A stretch of 28,897 nt of DNA, taken from assembly GCF_965655635.1 (NCBI RefSeq), contig NZ_CBFHHE010000025.1, forward strand, positions 1-28,897, in the 5' to 3' direction. This document shows, piece after piece, positions 1 through 8,226 of the stretch. The position numbers and the translations under genes were made by a program. Below the pieces are notes generated by a model. That model searched no databases, was not told the origin of the DNA, and was given only the letters and a program-made list of their open reading frames with translations. Origin of the DNA: Nereida sp965655635 (lineage in GTDB: Bacteria; Pseudomonadota; Alphaproteobacteria; Rhodobacterales; Rhodobacteraceae). Numbering within the stretch: the first letter of the stretch is position 1; every line of letters begins with the position of its first letter.

Positions 1-495
1 ATTTGGGCTCAGCATTTGATCACACATAAGGTCCCGTATTTATGGCGTATTCACCGGGTTCATCATGCCGACCGCGACCTTGATGTAACAACAGCCATTA
101 GATTTCACCCCGTTGAGATCGCCCTCTCAATGCTGCTGAAAGTTGGGCTGGTCTATACATTGGGGCCTGCTGGCGTGGCTATCGTGATCTTTGAGATTAT
201 TCTGAACGGCTGTGCGATGTTCAACCATGCGAATATCAACATCCCGCAGCCCGTTGACCGCATACTACGCAGAATTTTGGTCACGCCGGACATGCATCGC
301 GTTCATCACTCGACCGAGCGTGCGGAGCACGACAGTAATTACGGGTTTTCGCTGTCGATCTGGGATCAGTTGTTCGGGACCTATATCGCGCAACCCAAAG
401 ACGGGCACAGCGATATGAACATTGGCTTGGAATGGCAGGACGACCGGCCATCACAGCTGGGTTGGAGCCTCGCGCTTCCATTTCGCCGTCGATGA
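1..495 (+). CDS. Sterol desaturase / fatty acid hydroxylase family protein, 3' part
   Basis: The reading frame is open from the first base, so the N-terminus lies outside the window; 164 residues are visible. It shows the histidine clusters of the membrane di-iron fatty acid hydroxylase superfamily: an HX3H box at visible residues 5-9, an HX2HH box (HRVHH) at 18-22 and a third cluster (HRVHHS) near 99-104. These histidines bind the two irons that oxygenate C-H bonds of lipids or sterols. A hydrophobic stretch around residues 42-72 fits a membrane segment between the boxes. The lipid substrate cannot be told from the sequence. The stop codon overlaps the next gene's ATG (ATGA), which indicates co-transcription. 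Family assignment is firm and substrate unknown. Confidence 0.85.
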   Translation: MWAQHLITHKVPYLWRIHRVHHADRDLDVTTAIRFHPVEIALSMLLKVGLVYTLGPAGVAIVIFEIILNGCAMFNHANINIPQPVDRILRRILVTPDMHRVHHSTERAEHDSNYGFSLSIWDQLFGTYIAQPKDGHSDMNIGLEWQDDRPSQLGWSLALPFRRR

Positions 496-1118
496 ACCTT
501 GCTCATCTAAGTGCTGAGGCAGCCACGCATGGCCTGTTCGTTATGGCAGAATGCCCTGATCCCGAAAGCAATAGCACCATCGTTCTGATTGGCGCGAATG
601 CCACGTTCTGGGGAATTTTTACCACCTCGCCAGAATACCAAAACAACGTCCCAAACCCTGTCGATACGTGGTCCAAGCGCATCATCACTCGCCTAGCTGA
701 TGGGCGGCCAACGGTTTACCCATCTGATGGTCCGCCCTACGCGCCATTCATCCAGTGGGCGCTTGGCAGTGACCAGTTCTTCCAGAGCCCTGTCGGGATG
801 ATGGTCCACCAAAAAGCCGGATTGATGATCTCTATTCGCGGCGCGGTTAAGTTAACACAGCCTTACGCAGCGCCTACACTATCTGCCCCGTCTCCTTGCG
901 TCACCTGCGTCGAGAACGCCTGTCTGACTGCCTGTCCAGTCGGTGCGTTGGGACAAGACACCGCTTACGATGTGCCCGCATGTAAGGCCTATCTGAACAG
1001 CGCTGACGGCATTGATTGTATGACACAAGGTTGCGCCGTGAGACGGGCTTGTCCGGTTAGCCAGCGCTTTGACCGCCCCGCAGCCCAGTCCGCCTATCAC
1101 ATGAGCGTCTTCGTTTAG
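492..1118 (+). CDS. 4Fe-4S ferredoxin-like protein
   Basis: This 208-residue protein starts at the ATG that overlaps the upstream stop by four bases; a longer reading back to 432 would run inside the previous gene and is less likely. The C-terminal third is rich in cysteines: a CX2CX4CX3CP cluster at residues 136-149, then C164, C176, C181 and C187. This pattern suggests one cubane cluster and possibly a second site. The N-terminal 120 residues carry no motif I recognise. It probably transfers electrons in the cytoplasm. Its overlap with the desaturase-type gene makes it a possible electron donor for that enzyme, but this is inference from position only. A terminator follows directly. Confidence 0.7.
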   Translation: MNLAHLSAEAATHGLFVMAECPDPESNSTIVLIGANATFWGIFTTSPEYQNNVPNPVDTWSKRIITRLADGRPTVYPSDGPPYAPFIQWALGSDQFFQSPVGMMVHQKAGLMISIRGAVKLTQPYAAPTLSAPSPCVTCVENACLTACPVGALGQDTAYDVPACKAYLNSADGIDCMTQGCAVRRACPVSQRFDRPAAQSAYHMSVFV

Positions 1119-1120
1119 GC

Positions 1121-1148
1121 AAAAAAGGGCGCCTCAAAGCGCCCTTTT
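1121..1148. terminator. Bidirectional intrinsic terminator
   Basis: A GC-rich stem pairs 1125-1132 with 1139-1146 around a six-base loop. Runs of A on the left and T on the right give a U-tract to transcripts from either side. It sits between the convergent ferredoxin-like gene and bztD and can serve both. Confidence 0.8.
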
Positions 1149-1179
1149 CTAATCCGTTTACCGCGATAGTGGTGATACC

Positions 1180-1947
1180 TTAGTGGCCCAAGATTTGGCT
1201 AAGGAACAATTTAGTACGATCTGATTGTGGGTTCTCAAAGAACTGCTCTGGCTCGTTTTGCTCAACGATCTGGCCCGCATCCATAAAGATCACACGGTTC
1301 GCTACTTTGCGCGCAAAACCCATCTCGTGGGTCACACAAAGCATTGTCATGCCTTCTTCCGCAAGCTCGATCATGGTATCGAGAACCTCAGCAATCATCT
1401 CAGGGTCAAGCGCAGAAGTCGGCTCATCAAACAACATGATGCGGGGCTTCATGCAAAGTGAACGTGCGATTGCCACGCGTTGCTGCTGACCACCGGAAAG
1501 CTGGCCAGGATATTTATCCGCTTGCTCTGGGATCTTCACTTTTTCAAGGAAGTGCATTGCAATCTCTTCGGCTTCTTTCTTTGGGGTCTTACGAACCCAA
1601 ATCGGTGCCAGCGTGCAGTTCTCAAGAATTGTCAGGTGTGGGAACAAGTTAAAGTGCTGAAAGCACATGCCCACTTCCGAACGAATAGTGTCGATATTTT
1701 TCAAGTCAGAAGACAACAACGTACCATCAACGGTGATGGAGCCTTTCTGGTGCTCTTCGAGCGCGTTGATGCAGCGGATCAACGTCGATTTACCAGAACC
1801 TGACGGCCCGCAAATAACGATACGTTCGCCGCGGTTTACAGTCAGATCAATATCGCGCAGCACGTGAAACGAGCCGTACCACTTGTTCATCTGATTGATT
1901 TCGATGGCGACCTCGTCAGAGACCTTCATTTGTGAAATTTGAGACAT
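1180..1947 (-). CDS. bztD: Amino-acid ABC transporter ATP-binding protein (BztD/AapP type)
   Basis: This 255-residue ATPase energises import of polar amino acids (glutamate, glutamine, aspartate and asparagine in characterised Bzt systems) at the inner membrane. Walker A is GPSGSGKS at residues 47-54, the Q-loop lies near 97, the ABC signature LSGGQ is at 150-154, Walker B (MLFDEP) at 171-176 and the H-loop His at 207. All catalytic elements are intact and the length is normal. An AAGGAG ribosome site precedes the ATG. It is the last gene of the bztABCD operon, 12 bases after bztC, and ends at the bidirectional terminator. Substrate range is inferred from the operon and could be the closely related Aap general amino-acid type. 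Confidence 0.9.
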   Translation of the reverse strand: MSQISQMKVSDEVAIEINQMNKWYGSFHVLRDIDLTVNRGERIVICGPSGSGKSTLIRCINALEEHQKGSITVDGTLLSSDLKNIDTIRSEVGMCFQHFNLFPHLTILENCTLAPIWVRKTPKKEAEEIAMHFLEKVKIPEQADKYPGQLSGGQQQRVAIARSLCMKPRIMLFDEPTSALDPEMIAEVLDTMIELAEEGMTMLCVTHEMGFARKVANRVIFMDAGQIVEQNEPEQFFENPQSDRTKLFLSQILGH

Positions 1948-1959
1948 ATCAGGCGCTCC

Positions 1960-3519
1960 TTAACGATGGCCAGTTTGAAGCTGACGTTCCAGCCATTGTG
2001 AGTATTGCGAAATTGAGTAGCAAACGACGAAGAAAACTGCCGCAGCAAAGAGGTAGACTTCCCAGTAGATCGAAATCCAGTCTGTTGACTGTTGGATTGG
2101 ACCCCGGATCATGCCGACGATATCGAACATCGAAATGACCGACACAAGTGTCGTGTCTTTGAACAAACCAACAGCAACGTTCACGATGCCCGGGATTGAG
2201 ATTTTCAACGCCTGCGGCAAGATGATGAGACGTGTCGCTTGGGTGTAATTCAAACCAAGACTATCTGCCGCCTCATATTGGCCTTTGGGCAACGCCGCCA
2301 AGCCGCCACGGATCACCTCGGCGATATACGCAGCAGAGAAGGCTGTGATCATGATGATCACGCGCAGGATCAGGTCGATCGAGCTTTCAGGCGGGAAGAA
2401 ATACGCCAACATAACGTTTGCCACAAACAGCAACGTGATCAGCGGTACGCCGCGAATGAATTCAATGAATAATACGCAAACGCCTTTGATAAGCGGCATG
2501 TTCGACTGACGCCCAAGCGCCAGCACAACACCCAGAGGAATAGACAAGGACACGCACACAGTGCCCAGGATCATGCAGAGCATATAGCCGCCCATATCGC
2601 GGGACGCGACTGCTTCAAGCTCTATCGGGACAACGCTATTGATCGCGGCTGAAATGGGTCCTAGCCCGTAAACCATCAACGCATAGAGGCTGAACAACGT
2701 GGTAACGATTGTGACCAAGCCACCATCTTCATAGCTGTTGTAAATCGCATAGCCCACAAAGATGCCCATCGGGACAAAGAACGCGTAGGTAAAAATCGCA
2801 GCGATCATAAAGACAAAGCCAGCCACTGTGGAGACGATGCCTTCCCCTGCACTTACGTTGCCAGAGATAAACCAAAGCTCTTGCGCACCAAGGTATAGCA
2901 GATAGCCAAGACCGATGCCTGACAGGGCCCCAACAATGCCTGCAACGGCTTGGCGGAGCGAAACGCTTAGGCCCTCAATGAACAAATAAATCACTGCAGT
3001 TACGGCCAATAGACCAAGGATCACCACAGGCACCCAAAGTGAACCGCCCCAGATCAACCAATATGCAACGAAAGGATAAAGCGCCGTCGCAATCAAAAGC
3101 TTACGCGGCAAATACATCGCGAAAAGCGCTGGCATCGCGCAAACCACCAAAAGAACAAACGCCAAAGTCGGGCGCCAATATTCAGTGGCAGGGTATTTGA
3201 ACCCAAAGAGTAGGTGATCCCACCGATCAACCAACACAGCAAAGCATGCAGAACCTGCAGTGCCGGCATCGGCCATAATATTACGGCAATCTTTAATGCT
3301 TGTGGCGTCCCACACGCCATTCCAGAACCAAGGGAACACACCCATAATAAAACGGGCGATAAGCAGAAATGCGATGACCGTCATGACTGAGTTAACCCAG
3401 CCAGAGAACAGGTTTTCCCGTATCCACTTAACAGGTCCGGTTTCGCCCGCAGGCGGCGGTGAAGCGGGGATTTCAGAGTTGCGAACGAAGGCAACAGATT
3501 GGGCGTTTGTGTCGCTCAT
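1960..3519 (-). CDS. bztC: Amino-acid ABC transporter permease (BztC/AapM type)
   Basis: This 519-residue polytopic membrane protein has the inner-membrane permease fold of the polar amino-acid uptake family in its C-terminal half. The EAA loop that docks on the ATPase reads GQYEAADSLGLNYTQATRL, about residues 408-426. The first half carries several additional hydrophobic segments before the conserved domain, making it longer than the roughly 430 residues I recall for R. capsulatus BztC. It starts one base after the bztB stop, with a GGAG ribosome site inside the end of bztB, so the two are probably translationally coupled. It should pair with BztB as a heterodimer. No frame disruption is visible. 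Confidence 0.88.
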   Translation of the reverse strand: MSDTNAQSVAFVRNSEIPASPPPAGETGPVKWIRENLFSGWVNSVMTVIAFLLIARFIMGVFPWFWNGVWDATSIKDCRNIMADAGTAGSACFAVLVDRWDHLLFGFKYPATEYWRPTLAFVLLVVCAMPALFAMYLPRKLLIATALYPFVAYWLIWGGSLWVPVVILGLLAVTAVIYLFIEGLSVSLRQAVAGIVGALSGIGLGYLLYLGAQELWFISGNVSAGEGIVSTVAGFVFMIAAIFTYAFFVPMGIFVGYAIYNSYEDGGLVTIVTTLFSLYALMVYGLGPISAAINSVVPIELEAVASRDMGGYMLCMILGTVCVSLSIPLGVVLALGRQSNMPLIKGVCVLFIEFIRGVPLITLLFVANVMLAYFFPPESSIDLILRVIIMITAFSAAYIAEVIRGGLAALPKGQYEAADSLGLNYTQATRLIILPQALKISIPGIVNVAVGLFKDTTLVSVISMFDIVGMIRGPIQQSTDWISIYWEVYLFAAAVFFVVCYSISQYSQWLERQLQTGHR

Positions 3520-3520
3520 C

Positions 3521-4738
3521 TTAGCGCTCCTTCAACTTCGTAGAGTTGTTGTAAATATTCATCAGGAAAGAGATCGACAGCGAGATCACAAGATAGAACA
3601 GCATTAGCAGCAACACGGCCTCAATGGCGCGTCCTGTTTGCAAAAGGGTGATCCCACCCAGCGTACCGGTCAAATCCATATACCCAACAGCGATCGCCAA
3701 TGACGAGTTTTTGGTGATGTTGAGGTACTGCGAAATAAGCGGCGGAATAATTACGCGCAGCGCTTGGGGCAGCACAACAAGGCTCATGATCCGCTTCGGC
3801 CGCAAACCCAAAGCAGCAGCTGCTTCGGTTTGCCCCTTAGAGATTGCAAGAATGCCTGCGCGCACGTTTTCGGCGATAAACGCGCCAGTATAAACCGCAA
3901 GGGCTAGCCACAACGCAATAAGAGAGCCGCGGATGGTGAAGCCACCTTTGAAGTTGAAGCCCTTCAACTCTGGGTACTCAAGACCAATGGGGTTGCCCAA
4001 AACAATCTGCGCAAGGATCGCAGGGACAAAGAACAGGCCAACGGATGGCCAGAAAGTAGAAATCAAACGCCCATGGTTGAAAAGCTGCGCTTTGGCGTAG
4101 CGACGGAACAATAAGACGCCCACTATGGATGCGAGAAATACGCCGATCACCATCATGGAACCGTCGTTCCACACAGGGCTCGGCATGAAAACACCACGGT
4201 TAGTCACCGCGACGCTGTCCCACAGCCACATAGATGCTTGCGGGTCAGCGCCCTTAAACGCGCGAGGCGCAGGCGTTGCATTAATAAGGATTGAGAAAAT
4301 AATCAGGATCCAAATCAAAACAGGCACATTGCGAAAAATCTCAACGTAAAAACTCATGATCTTACGCACGAGCCAGTTCGGAGATAGCCGCAGCACACCC
4401 GCCACAACCCCGATTATAGTTGCGGTCACACACGCGAGGAAGGCCACAATGAGCGTGTTAAGCAGACCGACAAGCGCAGCACGCCCGTGGGTGGACTGAG
4501 ATGTATATTCGATAGGGCGCTGGTTGATGTCATATCCCGACTGCTGACCCAAGAAGTCATAGGAGATATTCAGGCCAGCGGCCGCAAGGTTGCGCACCAA
4601 GTTGCCACCGATGAAAGCCATTGCGGCAATGATCGCGACAAGCGCAATAAATTGGAAGGTATACGAGCGATACCGGGTATCGTTCAGCAACATGGACAAA
4701 CGGAACCCGCCTTGCGGCGTATCGGGTGTCGAGCTCAT
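3521..4738 (-). CDS. bztB: Amino-acid ABC transporter permease (BztB/AapQ type)
   Basis: This 405-residue inner-membrane subunit forms the translocation pore together with BztC. A hydrophobic helix follows a short cytoplasmic N-terminus (about residues 27-47), then a periplasmic loop, then the permease core. The EAA loop GQTEAAAALGLRPKRI lies in the C-terminal part and is followed by the conserved PQALRVIIPPL stretch. I chose the ATG at 4738 because the protein then begins MSSTPDTPQGG and has an AGGGA ribosome site. A longer frame to 4771 lacks support. The gene follows bztA after a 123-base gap that contains a hairpin terminator, so its transcript is probably attenuated relative to bztA. Confidence 0.88.
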   Translation of the reverse strand: MSSTPDTPQGGFRLSMLLNDTRYRSYTFQFIALVAIIAAMAFIGGNLVRNLAAAGLNISYDFLGQQSGYDINQRPIEYTSQSTHGRAALVGLLNTLIVAFLACVTATIIGVVAGVLRLSPNWLVRKIMSFYVEIFRNVPVLIWILIIFSILINATPAPRAFKGADPQASMWLWDSVAVTNRGVFMPSPVWNDGSMMVIGVFLASIVGVLLFRRYAKAQLFNHGRLISTFWPSVGLFFVPAILAQIVLGNPIGLEYPELKGFNFKGGFTIRGSLIALWLALAVYTGAFIAENVRAGILAISKGQTEAAAALGLRPKRIMSLVVLPQALRVIIPPLISQYLNITKNSSLAIAVGYMDLTGTLGGITLLQTGRAIEAVLLLMLFYLVISLSISFLMNIYNNSTKLKER

Positions 4739-4820
4739 AAGGTAATTTCCCTGCTTTTCCTGATTACGCACTTACCACTGAAAAAGGACCAGCGCCGCAC
4801 GTCAGGTGGTCGGCGTATAG

Positions 4821-4851
4821 AAAAAGGGCGTGGCAAAAGCCACGCCCTTTT
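4821..4851 (-). terminator. Intra-operon terminator/attenuator behind bztA
   Basis: A 13-bp perfect stem pairs 4822-4834 with 4839-4851 around a four-base loop, and a U-tract follows on the minus strand. It lies ten bases past the bztA stop and before bztB. Such elements often stabilise and favour the binding-protein transcript over the permease genes. Partial read-through is inferred, because bztB-C-D show no obvious promoter of their own. Confidence 0.8.
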
Positions 4852-4861
4852 CCAGATGTGT

Positions 4862-5881
4862 TTAGCGGAATGGTGGTGAGTAGATCAGACCACCGTCGAG
4901 GTAAGAAGCGTTCAAACCACGTGCCAAGCCGATTGGTGTGCTTTCACCGATGTTACGTGCAAATGATTCGCCGTAGTTACCCACCGCTTCAATTGCGCGC
5001 TTCGCCCAATCCGCATCCAAACCAAGTTGTTCACCCAAATTGCTTTCGGTGCCGAGCAAACGGTTGATCTCTGGGTTGTTTGAACCATCAGCTGCAAGGC
5101 TAGCGGCATTTACAGATGTTACACCCAGTTCTTCAGCTGAAATCAGTGCGTTGAGTGTCCAGCGAACGATATCGCCCCACTCGTTGTCGCCGTGACGTAC
5201 CAATGGGCCAAGTGGCTCTTTGGATACGATTTCAGGAAGAACAACGTGCGCTGATGGATCTGGGAAGTTAGCGCGCTGAGCCGCCAACGCAGATGCGTCA
5301 GTTGTGTACACGTCGCATGCGCCCGCGTTGTACTGTTGTACAGCTTCTGCGCCTGTTTCGATTGGCACGGGCTCATAGCTGATGTTGTTTGAGCGGAAGT
5401 AGTCAGCAAGGTTCAGCTCTGTCGTCGTACCAGTTTGGATACAGACAGTCGCACCATCAAGTTCAAGAGCCGAGGAAACACCGAGCTCTTTTGGAACCAT
5501 GAAGCCTTGGCCGTCATAGTAGTTTACGCCAATGAATTCGAACTTCAGGTCTACGTCACGGCTGAATGTCCATGTTGTGTTACGTGCCAACATGTCGATT
5601 TCGCCAGAAGCAAGCGCTGTGAAGCGTGTTTTGCCTGTTGTTGGAACGAACTCAACAGCAGTCGGGTCGCCCAGAACACCAGCTGCGACCGCGCGACATA
5701 CGTCAACGTCGAAGCCTTCCCATTCGCCGCTTGCGTTTGGAGCCGCAAAGCCTGGAACGCCCGTGGTTACACCACAGTTCATAATGCCACGTGCTTTGAC
5801 GTCATCCAACGTACCGGCAGATGCTGCAACTGCAGCCAAGCCTGAGAGTGTCAGTGCGCCAAGAAATACGGTTTTTTTCAT
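4862..5881 (-). CDS. bztA: Periplasmic amino-acid-binding protein (BztA/AapJ type)
   Basis: This 339-residue protein captures polar amino acids in the periplasm and hands them to BztB/BztC. It has a standard Sec signal peptide: two lysines at positions 2-3, a hydrophobic core and an ASA cleavage site after residue 22. The mature part starts GTLDDVKARGIMNCGV, and the GFDVDVCRAVAAGVLGD segment is typical of family 3 solute-binding proteins. A GGAAGAGG ribosome site stands before the ATG. It is the first gene of the operon and has a terminator behind it, consistent with excess production over the membrane subunits. The bound amino acids are inferred from the family. Confidence 0.92.
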   Translation of the reverse strand: MKKTVFLGALTLSGLAAVAASAGTLDDVKARGIMNCGVTTGVPGFAAPNASGEWEGFDVDVCRAVAAGVLGDPTAVEFVPTTGKTRFTALASGEIDMLARNTTWTFSRDVDLKFEFIGVNYYDGQGFMVPKELGVSSALELDGATVCIQTGTTTELNLADYFRSNNISYEPVPIETGAEAVQQYNAGACDVYTTDASALAAQRANFPDPSAHVVLPEIVSKEPLGPLVRHGDNEWGDIVRWTLNALISAEELGVTSVNAASLAADGSNNPEINRLLGTESNLGEQLGLDADWAKRAIEAVGNYGESFARNIGESTPIGLARGLNASYLDGGLIYSPPFR

Positions 5882-5980
5882 AATTACCTCTTCCTGATTT
5901 TCCGCCCCTGTTGAGACGGCTTATCCAAGTCAATATATGCTTGGTTACCTATAGAACGGGACAACACCCATCCGAAGTGT

Positions 5981-5995
5981 CCAAATTTGGCCAAA
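5981..5995. promoter_or_regulatory. Overlapping palindromes upstream of bztA, possible operator
   Basis: CCAAATTTGG (5981-5990) is a perfect palindrome, and TTTGGCCAAA (5986-5995) is a second perfect palindrome sharing its right half. They lie about 100 bases upstream of the bztA start, in a 216-base gap that must hold the operon promoter. No convincing sigma-70 pair could be fixed: a TATATT at about 5934-5939 and a TATAGG further upstream both lack a good -35. The regulator is unknown. Confidence 0.35.
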
Positions 5996-6097
5996 ATAGG
6001 GGGGGAAGGTCAAGAGAAAGAATACCCGAACTGGCCCTATTCATGTAAAAACAACCAAGTTGCCGCTACGTCACGCCTAAGAAGCAAGCAGTGCAGG

Positions 6098-6808
6098 TTA
6101 ATTTTTCACCCACGCAAAGAATTGTGCCGCGTTTTCAAAGGCAAGGCGCTTTGATTCCATGAGTTCATCCGCCTCTTCATCGCGGCCCCATTGCTCAATC
6201 TGCCACTCCTCATCGATTCTCGACCACGCCCAAAGCGCGTCCAACGGGTGACTGCCGCGCGCTGCTGCAAGTCCCAAAACCAAGGAGCCGCTGATACACA
6301 CAAGATCATGCAAAGCCGCCACCTCAAACACGCTCAATGCGTGCACTGCGGCAGAAAGGTTGGCCAAAGAAGTCGGATCTTGTTCTACAAACATGACGCC
6401 ATTGCCAGTGTTAAGCCGCGCCGAAAATGTCTGATCCGCCCAATCGAGCATCGGATCCCACGCAGCTGCTTGACAGGCAATCAACTCATCGGGCTGTAGC
6501 GCGCGGTAACAAAGCAGATCAGTCTCACCATAGCTTGCCAGCATGTCCGCAACATCGGACTTTTGCGGTGTAACCTTCTCAATGGCCGCATTCACATAGC
6601 GGGTCGCGGGCATGGAAAGCGGATCAATCTCATCGCTTTGCGCACGCCACTCACCTGCAATGGCATCTGCCAACGGCCGAGACGGCACACAGAGCACATT
6701 CTTCAGCGGTGTTTTGACCTGCTTACCATCAAGATGAACCTCAAACCCCGCATCAACAGGTACTACATCGACGTCCGTCCAAAAACGTTTGTTCTTCCAC
6801 TCGCTCAA
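6098..6808 (-). CDS. ATP12 family F1-ATPase assembly chaperone
   Basis: This 236-residue protein belongs to the ATP12 family, chaperones that in mitochondria hold the F1 alpha subunit before assembly. Alphaproteobacteria carry homologues thought to act similarly on ATP synthase. The sequence begins SEWKNKRFW and contains the conserved VHLDGKQVKTPLKN segment (about residues 24-37), the central RYVNAAIEKV and YGETDLLCYRA motifs, and a C-terminal WQIEQWGRDEEA block. The start codon is TTG, in a TTGA overlap with the stop of the upstream pseudouridine synthase gene. An in-frame TGA lies two codons upstream and no ATG exists near the conserved N-terminus. It is the last gene of the rarA-crcB-rluA-ATP12 string. 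Confidence 0.88.
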   Translation of the reverse strand: MSEWKNKRFWTDVDVVPVDAGFEVHLDGKQVKTPLKNVLCVPSRPLADAIAGEWRAQSDEIDPLSMPATRYVNAAIEKVTPQKSDVADMLASYGETDLLCYRALQPDELIACQAAAWDPMLDWADQTFSARLNTGNGVMFVEQDPTSLANLSAAVHALSVFEVAALHDLVCISGSLVLGLAAARGSHPLDALWAWSRIDEEWQIEQWGRDEEADELMESKRLAFENAAQFFAWVKN

Positions 6809-7854
6809 AATTCATCCCCATCAAACGGGTTGGCTGGCACATCAGAAGCCGACCAACCGAAAGTTTGCCAAGTACGTTCCATATGATCGGGCAGCGGCGC
6901 CGTTAGCGTCAGCTGTGCGCCCGTCATCGGATGCAGCAAGTTCAAGGACCGCGCATGAAGGTGCAACTTCTTACTGATGTCACCACCAAGCTGTGCGCCC
7001 CAGCCATCCCCAAAGTTTTCCTGACTACTGCCACCGTATTTTCCATCACCAACGATCGGGTGCCCGATCTCGGCCATGTGCGCGCGCAACTGGTGGGTCC
7101 GACCCGTCACAGGCGTCAAGGCCATCCAAGCCGCACGAGACGCCAGCCGCGACAGCACCGCATAATCAGTGTGCGCACGTTTTGCATCATCATCAAAGCG
7201 CACTTCATCAGGGTGAACGCAAACCATCCGCTCACCTTCGCCGCGGGCTCCGTGACCAGTGGCCTTCTTCAGCCCGTATTTGACCGACGCCATACCGGGG
7301 TGCGGAACACCAGCGACAATGGCCCAATAGATCTTGCGGGTTTCTCGGTGGCGAAATGCGGCGGTAAAGGCCTGCGCCGCAGCGCGGGTACGGGCCAACA
7401 ACAGCACACCAGAAGTGTCTTTGTCCAAACGGTGCACCAAACGTGGCTTCTCTTCGAAACCAAATTTCAACGCTTCAGACAGCATATCCACGTGGCGGGT
7501 CTGCTTGCTGCCACCCTGTGAAGGCAGGCCCGCAGGTTTGTTCAAAACCACAATGTGATCATCGCGGTAGATCACACAGGACTGGATCATCTTCACATCA
7601 TCAGCACTGATCTTGGCTTTCGGCACATAGGCGACCGGCTCAGCCTCATCAGGGATCGGCGGCACACGAACAGTCTGACCAGCGATCACACGGCTCGACG
7701 ACTTCACGCGACCTCCGTCAAGACGTAGCTCACCTTTGCGGCACATCCGCTCAATACGGCCTTGGGCCAAGTGCGGATACCTGCGGCGTAGCCACCGGTC
7801 AATCCGTTGGTCCGCTTCATCCGCTTCAATGGTCAATAGTTGGACGCCGCTCAT
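6805..7854 (-). CDS. RluA-family 23S rRNA pseudouridine synthase
   Basis: This 349-residue enzyme isomerises specific uridines of RNA to pseudouridine. An S4 RNA-binding domain occupies about residues 14-65 (RIDRWLRRRYPHL). The catalytic motif HRLDKDTSG lies at 141-149, with the nucleophilic aspartate at 144. Downstream are the family motifs VTGRTHQLRAHMAEIGHPIVG and HARSL. The S4 domain and overall architecture fit RluC (23S U955/958/2580 in E. coli), but paralogues RluD and RluB-like enzymes cannot be excluded, so no symbol is given. The ATG overlaps the crcB stop by four bases and the stop overlaps the ATP12 start by four bases, implying translational coupling on both sides. Confidence 0.9.
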   Translation of the reverse strand: MSGVQLLTIEADEADQRIDRWLRRRYPHLAQGRIERMCRKGELRLDGGRVKSSSRVIAGQTVRVPPIPDEAEPVAYVPKAKISADDVKMIQSCVIYRDDHIVVLNKPAGLPSQGGSKQTRHVDMLSEALKFGFEEKPRLVHRLDKDTSGVLLLARTRAAAQAFTAAFRHRETRKIYWAIVAGVPHPGMASVKYGLKKATGHGARGEGERMVCVHPDEVRFDDDAKRAHTDYAVLSRLASRAAWMALTPVTGRTHQLRAHMAEIGHPIVGDGKYGGSSQENFGDGWGAQLGGDISKKLHLHARSLNLLHPMTGAQLTLTAPLPDHMERTWQTFGWSASDVPANPFDGDEF

Positions 7855-8195
7855 GACAGGCTCCTTGCAAGTGTAAGGCCAACCCCACAGGCCAAAAGGG
7901 ACAGAAGCACCGAAGCTCCCACGTAAGCGCCAGCATACAATATACGGCCCTCTTCCATCAATCTTAGCGTGTCCAGGGAGAACGCACTAAAGGTGGTAAA
8001 CCCACCCAACACACCTGTCATCACAAACGGAAGCCACGCTTTATCAAGCGCGAGCCAAACGACCCCGATTGCAAAAGATCCCGCAACGTTCACGGCCAAG
8101 GTCCCCATTGGGAACGCAACCAAAAGCCCCACCGCAAAGCGCAAATACGCGCCAACAGCACCGCCAAGCGCCACAGAGATAAGTGTTGAAAACAT
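7851..8195 (-). CDS. crcB: Fluoride exporter CrcB/Fluc
   Basis: This 114-residue membrane protein has about four transmembrane helices and belongs to the Fluc/CrcB family of fluoride channels, which act as dual-topology dimers in the inner membrane. Motifs include LGGAVGAYLRF near the N-terminus, the GTLAVNVAGSFAIG stretch, and the GGFTTFSAFSLDT block that lines the pore. I chose the ATG at 8195 because homologues begin at this point. The frame remains open to 8267 but would overlap rarA and add a hydrophilic tail. No good ribosome site is visible before 8195. No fluoride riboswitch is seen. It lies between rarA and an rRNA modification gene, so expression is probably constitutive. Confidence 0.88.
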   Translation of the reverse strand: MFSTLISVALGGAVGAYLRFAVGLLVAFPMGTLAVNVAGSFAIGVVWLALDKAWLPFVMTGVLGGFTTFSAFSLDTLRLMEEGRILYAGAYVGASVLLSLLACGVGLTLARSLS

Positions 8196-8226
8196 TGGGG
8201 GCGTTTGCGCGCCAACGAAGCTTTTG

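Noticed and set aside
7855..8226. Fluoride riboswitch for crcB
   Set aside because: crcB starts inside a packed gene string with only about 30 bases after rarA, leaving no room for the aptamer.
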